64,000 nt of DNA, taken from positions 8,710,698 to 8,774,697 of the forward strand of contig JARUPZ010000019.1 of the NCBI GenBank assembly GCA_031213475.1, given 5' to 3'. This document shows positions 40,701 to 52,700 of this stretch, piece by piece. The DNA comes from Nereocystis luetkeana (lineage: Eukaryota; Sar; Phaeophyceae; Laminariales; Laminariaceae). A program made the position numbers and the translations under genes. Position 1 is the stretch's first letter, and every line of letters begins with the position of its first letter. The notes beneath the pieces were generated by a model. It did not search any database. It was not told the origin of the DNA and saw nothing but the letters and a program-made list of their open reading frames with translations.

Positions 40701-43700
40701 GTATACTTTATACTCCGAGTATACTGCGCAAACTGGTACTCCGAGCACTCGAAGTACCTACGGGCGAAATATTGCCCGTACTTGGCAGTACGACCTCCTG
40801 AATACTTGGAAGTACAGCAGTAGTCCACAGTATTCAACCACGGAATACTGCGAGGTAGTATCCGCAGTACAGGATATCGAATACTGCGAGTCCCCGCAGT
40901 ATTCCGCAGTACATGAAGCCCGAATACTCCGAGTACCTGAAGCAGTTCTTTCGGAAATTCTTTACTCATGCGTCTCTTAGGTACTGGGAGCATTTTGTGG
41001 AGAGATCATACTGGCTACGAGTACTCGTATCGTATACCTGGTGCGTACCTGCTACATGATACATTTCTGAGGTGATACCGGTATCATGTTATAGCGAGGC
41101 ACCACAAGTACCAGGGTATTGCGCAGCAGCTACTGAAATACTGGCTGTACATATTTCGAAAAGGCTTTTTGCCTTCGAAAACCAAGCAAAGAAGGCTCGC
41201 GCGCCCCATCACAGTATTTTTTTCTGTTTTGCTTGAAGTGAAGTTTTTTCTCTCTCTTCCCTTTTTGATATCTGATGTGTTCGGCTTCGATTTCGATTTT
41301 CGACGTCGAGTTGTTTTTTTCATCCAGTCTAATTCTTCTGGGTAGTATACGGTCTTCTCGGTTTCTGTGGCAACTTGTACAAAAGTGTAGATGTGCTTCA
41401 GTTATCATGTGTATTATTCTTTGCTTGTGGTATATTTTTTCCCGAGGAATTCTTCCACTCCAGAATTATTGGGGCCTGTCCTGCGACCACGGACTGCATC
41501 ATATTGTGGCGATGAGTTAATGTGAGACCAACAACATGTATTCGAACGATATCCTCACAATCGCGCAATTCGTCGCTCATCAAGAGATGCGTCGTTTATG
41601 CTGTCGATCCCCTATATAAAGTTGAGATAACACGATGAACACAAAATATGGGATTAACACGCCGTTTCATCGAATTTTGGCCGAAATTTTGACACGTCCT
41701 TCCTTTGAAGTTTTCCTAATAAAGGCTTTCATTGCAGCTCCTTGTTGTTTTGTATTTTTTTCCGTCTGTTGTGGCCATGAACAATAGTCGTGTTTTTCTG
41801 AAAATTGGCCTAGTTCACGAAAGTAAAACTGAACATGAAAAGGAGCTGCAATTACGTAGTTCCTTTGAAATCATGTACGTACTGCAAGGAATCATGTGTG
41901 TTTCCAATTTTCAGGTCGAAATTCGAAACAACGGGGTGAGAAAGTGGGTGGTCAACTAACAACGTCTCCGTGTTTCAATGCAGGTTGGTATGTAGAAGTC
42001 CGCATCCTTTCTTGTTCTCATCGTTCCACGTTCCAGCTGCTGCGACCCCCGCCGAGCAGATTCGAAGAACGTACTATTTTACATAGAAGCGCAACAAACC
42101 TGAAATTTAACTCCGTCTTATCAATAGATAATGAGTTATCAATGTTGAAGATCATGCTGCACATTGTCGGATGGCAAGGGAAATAATCATAATATTAATA
42201 GTACAAGAACAAAAAAAGTACCTGGTGCATCAATACCTGGTATCCTGGGTATGAATATTGGTAGCAATAATACCAGCACACCCACACATATACATAGTTC
42301 AGTTTGCACATTGGTTTTATCTTGTGTGCGCTTTGTTCGTCTCGTGTGTATTTTTAGGCAGCCGAATTTCGATTTTTTGTGGTTTTTCGGATCTTCCTAT
42401 AATAGGGCTCCAGCACGTTTGTGTGACCACGGACTCCTTCGTCAGAGAGTTAATGTGAGGACAACAAACAACAACAATATCATATTTTTAGGTTTTTGTC
42501 TGCTATTAATAGTCTCCTTTTTGCTTCCCTGGTGTCCGCAGTGGTGGAGTGCGTATGCCTGTTTTTTGTTTTTTTTTGCCTCTGTTTTTACTTGAGGTAT
42601 TTCTTCCACTCCAGAGTTATTGGAGCCTGTCCTGCGACCACGGACTGCATTGAATTGTGAGTTAATGTGAGAACAACAACAACAACAAACCTGGTACGCG
42701 GGAACTTGTTTTTTTCGTGTACGTACAACAGCCAGAACAGCAGCGGGTCGATAGACCACCAGGCGAAAAACTACCGAAATACCTAGTTATCGACGGGAGC
42801 ACCCCAACTCTCATCTCTGCGGCAGAAAAACTACTTCGTGCTTGATCGTTTTGAGGGCATTTCAAGACTTTGTCGGATGCACATGTTCATATTATTTCAT
42901 ACCACAGATTCTCGTAGGACAAGGAATCAGGACGGATATGAGGAGGGTAAAAAAGACGATTTATGGATGTGAAGACAACACACACGGATAGATGTCTGTA
43001 TCATACTGATTGAGGCTAAGGTCATACTGAATTCGTACCTGACAAGTACATCATATTTTTTTTGCGTTCATATTTTACCGAGGCATCCCTTCCTGAGCAC
43101 GTATGCTGTCCGTCTATTAATAGCAGCCTTTCTGAAGTCCTGACGTCGTTTGCATTCTGTTTTTTCTTTTTTTCTTTTTTTCATTTCAGATTTTTGTTTT
43201 TTTGGTTGTATTGTACTTTGCTCTTATTTCTCCGGTCTTGCTTGTGTTGTTGTGTCCTCGTACCCGGTACGCTGACACTTCTCTTGCTTGACACTTGAAT
43301 TTGCGATTTAGTTTTTATATTGGGTCTTCCTCTGTCTCACAGTCTGTGACCACATAATCAGTACCTCTCTAGGATAGGGGATCAGGACGGACACTGGGTG
43401 TACTGATGAAGCTGGGTAGAAAGGACGATTTAATGTGAAGACAACAACAACAACAACCACAAGTATTGCGCAACAGCATGAAATATTAAATACTCGAGGT
43501 GTATTCGAAGTCTGTACACAATACGTACGTACGGTATTTACGATATACGAGTATTCATCTGCTGTTCTTGTGGAATATCCGTAAATATACCATGAGCACG
43601 GTAGCGTTTGGTCTGCACCTCACCCCGACACGGCGCCGATGCGATCTTCTATGTTCGTCTCCAAAGGTCAATCAAACCACTGAGCTACTCAGTTTAACCC

Positions 43701-46700
43701 ACTGCCTAAACATTTCGAAGAGGAACTTGAAAAATATCGTGCTTCTCCTGGTCTGCAAGTCGCCAATATGATAATGCTGTGAAGAGTTTAAGTGGTAATT
43801 TGTAGATAGTGGTCCACATTTTTTCTGTTTCAGTATTAATATCAATGGTGGTCTGTGACGACGGAATCACCATCTCTTTAGAGTAAGGAATAAATACGAC
43901 GGGCACTGCCTGGGTCTACTGGTTGCGTTGGGTAGAAAGAACGGTTTAATATTACTGTTGTAGGACAGCAACACACACAGCGTAGCAGTTCGAACGTGAC
44001 GAGTTGGTATTGATTGTTGATGTTCGTTTTTACGGTAAGTAAGATGGGCATGCTGGCCCCCTTCCACCTCGAGAGTTCTATCAGTAGCTTCTGGCATGGT
44101 TTTGCTTTGCTATTCATCCTTTAGATTTCCTATCTACGACAGAGCGTACGTGCAATCATAGTATACGTACCAGTATTCGTACCTGTTGCTTGTTTTTCAG
44201 ATTGTTGTGTTGCACAACTGCTGCGATTCAGACCGACCAAGCCGCCTGCAGTTGCCTGCACCATGAACCGTATGATATGAGTATGAATATTGTTGAAAAC
44301 ATGGAAATAGTAAACAACCTAATCTGCACCGGCCTTTTTGGACATGTGGATAAGTGGATCATCGAGTACCGCAAACTGCTGCGGCTGCCTGCAGTGTGTT
44401 TTTTTGTTGTACTTCAGTTCGACTGCTGGTATCACCCTCGGTTCTTATTATTAATAGTCTTATTACTCTATTTTTATGTTACGGTGTTGTTTTTTCAGCT
44501 GGTTGTGAAGTTTTGCCACATCTCCTACTCGTCCATGCGTACCGGGGGGGGACGACACTTTTTTCTTTTCTTCGATTTTTTTTGTTTTTTTCGTTTTCTC
44601 CCTCTTGCAAGGCGTATGTCGTGCCTGTCGTATCCAGCACGATGGCATGGCATGCATTGTGTGGTCCACTCTGCTCACTTCACGCACAGCGGTTGTGTAT
44701 CTCTGTTGCTTAGTTTTGTGACCACAAACAGAGCTTGTACGAGCATCGGATCGGCACGGACACTGGTTGTGCTGGATGTCGACGGGTGGGGAATACGGTT
44801 TAATATGAAGAACAACACACAGCAGTACAGATGGTTAGTCCACCTCGCCCAAGATTCGCGGGAAATTCTTCCTGGGATACCAGAGGCCAGCGGGTATATG
44901 ATTGATGTATCTCTTGTATTAATAGGATGCATACAAAAAGAGTCTGTACCAGGAGTAAGACGAAAACCCAGCAACAGCAGAATACATGCCTCACGTACCG
45001 AGCACGAGACCCTAAAAACTTGACTGCAGGACAGGAGACTGCAGCAAGCAGCACATTTTTAGTTTTTCTGTTTATTTTTCCTTCCCATTTAAGTATTTTC
45101 GCTCTGTCTGTCGTCGTTAACTCAGATCCGGAGTCACATACTCGTAGCAGGCGTTTTGTCCCCCCTCCCCTATGCCGATCGTGCCTTCCATTTTGTCGCG
45201 AAAATGCTTCATCCATATTCTTCCCTGGTCGACTCGCGTCGAAATTCACATACCTTCAGTTGATACAATACACCATATAATAGGTATCTATTGCTGTATA
45301 CTACGTGTCATAACTACCGAAGGTACTGCTGACCGGTAATAGAATACGCCCAGACGAGAAAAATCGCGCAAATTCAGCACCAGTGCCTAGTGCGAAAAAT
45401 TCGAGTGCGTCACATATTTTCATCGGCCTGCCTGTCCAAATATCCCACTTACCACGTATTCCAGCCACCACGCTACTGCTGTTGTTGTTGGTTATACCAG
45501 TAGTTATGCATATGATGATATACCAGGTATGTATATGTATATATACCAGGTATATATTTATATGTCCCGGTACCTTGACATCAGTAATCTTTTACGATTG
45601 GCAGTTCCCATTTGTTTTACATGTGCTTGTCACGAAACAGCAGTGCCACCTCATGTACCAGGTATATGTGTATAAAACTCGTAGTATGCGCGATCGAAGT
45701 ATCATCACATCACACACAGCTTGAAAGCATGGGTTTGGACCATTTCGACCAAACCCTAGATCTCACAGCTAGCTGTTTTTTTTTAATTTTAGAAATGTTT
45801 GTGTGTATATAAAGCTTCATGTACCTTGTCCAACAAAATAGTAGACAGATTTTAAGCTGGGGTAGAGGGTAGGTGTAACACATGCATACGTAGCTAAGCT
45901 TCCTTGTTCGATTTCCCATTGCATTTTGGGTGTTCTTGTTCACACCGGCTTCGTATATCATATACATGCATATCAGGTACATACGAAGTAAATACATAGA
46001 CTAGTACGTTGGTAAAAACGGATCCAGGCGTTCTTCTTTACCATACTGCTACGGGGGACCATAGTACCAGGTACCAGGTAGGACCTACGGTACAGACAAA
46101 AACCTACCAGGTATATATTTCCCTATTTCTACTATTAAGAACAGTATTTGGGTATTTTTACTATGGTCCCCCGTAACATTAACACGTACCTGGTATCGTA
46201 CACTCGTGTTAATAGTATGCGATACTTGAAAAGATGAAAATGTGATACTGGTAAGGTATGCCGCTCGCGCGCCACCGACCATCGCAGGCCAGAGCCGTAA
46301 GCCCGGCCGGCTGTCCAGAAGGACGGCCATGGCAACTGCTGTTGGGGCGTTTGAAGAGGAGACATTTGCCACGGGCCTATCAACCCTGTTGTCGGCAAGC
46401 ATACGCGCCGGACACGTACACATGGAACAGACGGGCACACATATTATATATAACATGCGAACGCTCAAATGGATCAGACGGAAATATTCGATACCCTGTT
46501 GGATCCCTAATAGCTGAAAGTTGAGCGTAACAAGAAGAGTGTGTTCAAGTGTTCAAATGGCGATCAGTCAGTGGTATTATGTATCTTTTTCAGGGCTTCA
46601 GTTTCGTTTTGGGGACAAGCTACTTGAAACTTCAGTGGTTTTGTCCCCCAAACGGGAGTGCAGTCTCAAATGGTCTATCAGGGGTAAGCAGATCGCGTTT

Positions 46701-49700
46701 GCACGCACGAACGAACGAACTCGAACGCACTCCGTGCCGTTGGAAAATAGTAAAAGTGCGAAGATGAAGCACAAAAGGCGAGCGGAAAGGACCTCAACGT
46801 CGGAGCTGCCGGCAGAGGCTTCGCAGCTCTTGCACGCAGCGCCTCTCACGTTCCGCCATGGTTTGACGAACCATACGGCACTCGCTTGGCCTCTTCCGCC
46901 ACCCACCCACCTAGCGAACCACTCCTCCGTGGCCGCCATCTGCCCGCTTGCCACTGCTGCTGCTGCTGCTGCTGCTGCTCCTATCAATATTGTTTCTGTT
47001 GAAATTTCCGGTCGTCCCCTCGGTATTATGTGCACAGGTGCGTAGAAAATGGTTGGACACAAAAATATACCAGGTATACGTACACAAGTGCCCTGCCGAG
47101 TGTTTTGTTTGAAGGGTCGGTTTCCTCTCGCCGGGCCCGATGGGAAATTGTTGACAAGGCTGGTTACCACTTTAGTTGTGCGTGACTCGTATCACATACT
47201 GCTGTAGCAGGTAGTGTGTACGCGAGACGTGCAAGTAAATCAGCTTCTGCGCCGCAGCGTCGCATGGGCTTTATTAGCCCCTTCAGAATCGCAGTCCCGT
47301 TTTGGGGACACCCCACTCAAAATCTAAGTAATCTGTCGCCAAAGCGGGACTGCGGTTCTAAAAGGGTGAATTTAACTATTAATATATATTTCACGGCACT
47401 ACTGCTGTTAAAAAATAAACGATGCGTTGTGGCACTGCTGTGCCGACTTGGGCACGTGCGTCTTCGTCTCCCGTCCCCCCCTGACGGGATGGGGCGCGTC
47501 GGGGCTCGACGTGACACGACACGCCGCGGCAGCCGCCTTGATCCCACGGCCAACTCGCGTCTCCGTTTCGCTTGCCATTGCCGCTGCCTCTGTCATTGGC
47601 CAGATCGGGATGAACCACACCGAATATCGTTGCATCGATGCCATAAACTTCGACCTGTTGGATGATGAACCTTCGTGGTCAAAGAGGGACAGCCCCTGGG
47701 CCACCTCGCGCGAGTGCTGGTGGCCGCTGGACCTAGAGGATGACCGATTGTGCGCGTTTGATACCTCTTCCGGTAATCACAAGTGCGACCACGACGTGAT
47801 GTTCATGGAGGAGAGCGACTTCAGGTGGTGTGGTAGCAACTACGATGCCCGGGGCAACCGGCGGTTCTCGGGCGGGGTGATCGAAGGGGTGCACTGGGGG
47901 GCAAAGGAGCTGACGGAGAACGCTACCTTCATCGAGAGCCTGAACTGGGGCTACACTACGTTCGACAATATCTTCGTTGCCTTTTTATCGATTTTTCAAA
48001 GCATCACTCTGGAGGGGTGGTCGGAAATATTGTACCAGGTACGATATGGTGATACGTATGTGCGAGCGTGGAGGGGTGGCGGGAAATAGGAAATCTCGTA
48101 CTATAAATAGGGTATATGTACACCAGCTGTGATACGGGCGGCGTCATCTATACCTGGTACCTGGTAGGTTTTATCGGGGATGGAATTGAGAGAGCGAGGC
48201 GAAAAAGGAAGGGGGGGGGGAATGAGGGGGCGAGTGGGTGGGGGGGGGGAGCGATTGTATACAGGATCGATCATACGTGGCGCAAACGACCCTGCGCGCC
48301 GCTGCAAGCAGGGGCTGATATATTCTGCACCGAAAGTATCACTGCAAGGAGTTGTACGGCTCGCTTGACCCTGCGTGCCGCTGGAAGAAGGGGCTGATAT
48401 ATTCTGCGCCGGAAGTATCACTGCAAGAAGTTGTACGGCTCGTTTTTTTTAATCATGTCGTAAATACTATGTGATCGATCATCCTACTGCCGTGTGTATC
48501 ATACGTACGTGCGATCGACGGTTGGTGGGGCTATGAGACCACGCTCTTCTCTCCTCGCTCCTCTGTCTGTGGCGTTGGTCGTTGCACATGTCTCTGCACC
48601 CGAGAATGGATACGTCAGAGTATGACAGCACTGGGACAGATCTGCAGTGAGAAAGTTTTAGATCCACGACGGAGGAACTCCTTCCTTTTGCCTACTGTAC
48701 GTGCTGATACATGTTGCGAGGTGCATGCTTTTGCTATGCTGCGGGTAATTTTCGTTTCAAATATACCACATCGTTCGTGTCTCCTATCAACATCAATACA
48801 GGCAGTACGCATTTCCCCCCCCTATTTATGGTCTACTTAATCCTACCGGTTTACGTCTCTCAGGCATTTTCTTTCAAACTAATACCTGGTATATACAATC
48901 CTGTCTTTGTTCCGCTGTCTCGAGTTCTACACAGCAGCAGTAGTCTCTTCAGTAGTATTTTCTGGTGGTGTTGAGGTGTTGACATGAGCCGGCGAAGGTT
49001 ACTATTTATAACTGTCGTTCCTATACATCGTGTACGTACTGCGAGCACCATGGGAGTGATGGATGAAGCCTCCGAGCGCCCGTACCCCCGTTGGCAAGCG
49101 TCCTCCTCGAACCGCGTTTACCTTCCTTCCATTGCACCGTAGCAGTATATATATTTATTTAGTTTTAATCATCACTTTTACTTCCCAGCCTAACTCGTAG
49201 GAGGTTTTACCCTCGGCGATCTTCTGGACAAGCCGTGGTCACAGGTGTCGTCCCTTCTCCCCCCCCGGTACGTGCCTTTATTTTTTGTCGCGCATAGGGC
49301 TCAGCATTCCCACTGCTCGTCGATTTTCATCTAATGTAGCTAACTCACGCTTTCGCGCTTTCCGCTAATAAATTTTCTATGCAAGAAAAAGCCCCTGCGA
49401 GCATGCACTCGGTGAGACTTGAACCCACGAAATTGATCTTGATAGGCACGCGGACCACCTACCAAGCCACCGGGGACACCGGCTATATACCCTACCAGGT
49501 ATCTGGTAGCAATTGCGCTAACTGGAGCCGCGCTTGCAAATCTGGAGCGTGTAGCCGGAAAGTCGGATGGATCACTCGGCCGACGTCGCAGTTCTTACTC
49601 CGCCGAGTTGTGGGTTGTTCTCATCTTTGGTTTTTGCGTTCTCAATTTTTTTCGACGGTGACGCCCTCGTGACGAGTAACAATGACGCGATGACTGACTG

Positions 49701-52700
49701 CATGTAATGTTGCTGTAGGTGAAGGATTGCAGCCTACCCATCCTCGGAGACCTGTTTTTCATCATCCTCGTGCTGTGGGGATCGTTCTTCACGCTCAACC
49801 TACTCCTCGCCGTGCTTGAGGTCAACTTCAGCCAGGGTAAAGAGGACGACAAGGTGAGACCGATGCAGCAATAGCTTTAGTCGTTGTAGTGCTGTTGTTG
49901 TTCTCCCAAGTAACCTTCCACTACTGCTGAAGTGATCCCACACTATTTCCAGGTGATTCGTGCCCCAAAAAAAACGTGGGGGCAGTTCTAGAGGGGTTGG
50001 TCCAACCCCATGCGAAGTGCTTGGGACTTCCGTGTGGGGTCCCTTTATGTCAGTAGGGTAAGGGTTGAGCTCGTCGCCAAAATCGAGTTCGTAGGCACAG
50101 GACAGGTCCCGATAACTCTGGAGTGGAAGAAGACCTCGGGAATGATTACCTGCAAGCGGTTAATCATAGCCGGGTGGGTGTCGGTGCGAGTGGATGGCTG
50201 GCCTGCAGCGCTTGGGTTATAGCTGCCGAGGTGCGTGTGCATGTATCAGCGGAGCCCAGGCTCGCTTGTATCCCTGGTGACACGAGGAAGCGACAGCAAT
50301 TGTTTTACGATACCTGCTAAACGAATACTGGTGCCTGGTGGGAGCCCCCCGCCGTATTTCTCATGCAGGGTAGGTACTGTATACGGCTGGCAAAAAAAGT
50401 GTTGGTACACCCATCGCACCGCCTTGCGCACGAGCGAAAGGTGCGGTACGATAGGCGACATCTCAGGATGCCGCTAGGAGCTTGAAACCATGTTAGGGAG
50501 GCCTTACTATTGTCTTGCTGCACAGCAATGGTTGTCGTGGCCTTCTTGGGCAGTTCAGCCAGTCGGTGCGAGTTTTTTGGGGAAGATCGAGGACGATCGA
50601 GGCGGACAACTCCCGCGATCGCTTGGCCTCGCCCGAGCTCGGCATGAATTGCTTCGGGCTCGGGCAGGTTCGGAGCAACAAGCCCCCGACAATATAACTT
50701 GCCGAAAGTAGCTGTGTTCGTTATGACCTGTGATTAGGACAAAGTGTGCTCCCTATTGTAGTTCGTGCCCGCTCGGCGGGCTCAAACCGTTTTTTGTACA
50801 GAGAAAAGAAGGAAAAACCCAAGAGACTGAAAACTAAAAAACGAAACCCAAACGAAAGCACTCGAAATTTGGAATGTACATGTTTTCGACCTGTCACTAT
50901 TAAATAATAGTACTGAAATAATGAAACCAAGTGTAAATACTGGTCTATATCCCAGGTATTCACCAGGCACTGGTTGAAATGTATCTGGTATCCAGCAGTA
51001 TAATCTTCGTTCAAGACTCAGAGATAACGTATGTAATGCATGACTGCTGTCCCCGGGAGGTGGTTGCGCTGTGCCCGGCGCCGACTTCGGCCGTGTTACG
51101 ATGGTTAGAGCGCTTGAGCATACTAGAGCCAGGGCAGATGGACTTGCGTTCTCGCTCCAATAATTGTGTATGTGATACGTACTTGCACGCCTAGGGCTAC
51201 TTCAACAGGCACCGGCTGGCCTTCCGCTACTCTGCCGCCCTCCTCTAACCGTTAGCTGAGATAACGAGATCGTCAGCGTTTCTCTTTAGCTCTTACCAAG
51301 AGTGCGCGCCCCCCGCCGATTATTTTTCCGGTATCCGTGCCCGGAGCAGGAGGCTGGTGAGGAGCGAAAAAGGCTGGCGTCGGTAGCGGAGGAGGAGGCG
51401 ATAGCGAACGGGGGGGAGCCCTTGGTCGACGACAACGATGCCGCTGTCGAGGAGAAGGCCGAAGAGGACGAGGAAGCGGGGAATAAGGCCTTGGAAAATA
51501 GCGAGACGGCGGGCTACCCCGCCTGGCGCTTGGCGTTATACTGGCTGGTCTCGAACCATACGTTCCAGGTGATGGTGCCTTCACAAGACAGGGTGGAGGC
51601 GGAATCGGGCAGGGGGGGGGGGGGGGGGAGGGGGTTGGCCCCCAGCGGATTGTTGTGTCCGGCCGGCCGCCCGTTTTGGTTTCGCATGTTTTTTTTTTCA
51701 AAGTTCGCGTTTTACGTCGAACAAGTGGGATTCGTTACGTGACGAGCACGTTTTTGTTTTGGCCGGGCGGTACGGCAGATGCCTCGCAGACTTTCAATAG
51801 GTCGGCGACGCTCTCCAGTTTTGAACGTGGATCAGCAGGACCTGGCAGACGAAGGCGTGGCGTTTCATTTTTACTAGTGAAACAGAGGTTGCCCACTACT
51901 TCCGCGTGTATTGGCCCTGCGTCAAGCGTCGGTGCAGTTGTAACTTGGAAAGGGGGTTAAGGATAGCTTGCCGGAGGAGGGTAGTGGCTTTTTCATATTT
52001 GTGGCGGCGTCGTCGTGGTCGACGGCCAGCCGGGGCCGTGGGGGATGTTGGTAGTTGCCGATTGATGAGCGCGAGAAGGGATTGTTCTTTCGGGAAAGCT
52101 GTGCGGGGCGGGGACACTTGACAAAGCACTTTAAGTGCCTTGATTTGTCCTGCTTTGCTTTGCTCTGCAATGAACGCCGTGTGGGAAATGTCAACTATGC
52201 GGGGGGGGGAGGGGAGGGGGCTGATACGTTTCACGTCTCAGTTGTCTCCTGAAAGCTTCGTTTGGGTTGCTTTTGCAGGCTTCATGCCAACTCCTGCACG
52301 TCCGCGACACGACAACAAGAAGGCGGCGGGGGGGAGGGGAGAAGGGTCTTGTGTAGATTGTCTAGATGCGCGACAAGCAACAGTGTATCAGGTGCCTGGC
52401 ATCGATCAATATTTCTCTCGGTCATGCATTCTTCGCCAGCTGAGGCTATGTCGACCGGAGTGCGAGGTGCCTTTTCGAATCCTCCCCCCGCCTCCCCCCC
52501 CCCCCCCCCCTGCTCTCCCCCGAGTTTAGCACTCGATAACAGCCCTGATCGTGGCGAACACGGTGGTTCTATCTCTGGACCACCACCCCATGGACGAGGA
52601 GTTCTCCACAATTTTGGAGGCGTTGAACTTTTCGTTCACTTTATCGTTCGTGCTGGAGATGGCTCTTAAGGTGGGTCCTCGCTCGTCCTCCGTACTATAT

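Larger units (their letters stand above)
37748..47603 (+). other. gene C intron 1 (9.9 kb), repeat-packed
   Basis: The intron runs from donor GAG|GTGAGA to acceptor GGCCAG|ATC with matching phase 0. The exon 1-2 join (VTTDFE to IGMNHTEYRCIDA) needs no further exon. It contains most of the TACCAGGTA copies in the window, families S, M and H, the collinear duplication 39400-40030/41985-42865 and the GAGTACT array. The 199-residue minus frame (37924-38523) and the 277-residue plus frame (44190-45023) lie in repeats or lack any motif. Confidence 0.75.

Noticed and set aside
44190-45023. 277-residue plus-strand frame in channel intron 1
   Set aside because: It passes through family S copy 44470-44830. 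The matching copy at 23455 does not keep the frame.
51182-51247. Possible extra channel exon reading GYFNRHRLAFRYSAALL
   Set aside because: The frame hits a stop at 51245-51247 before any good donor, and the exon 3-4 join is complete without it.
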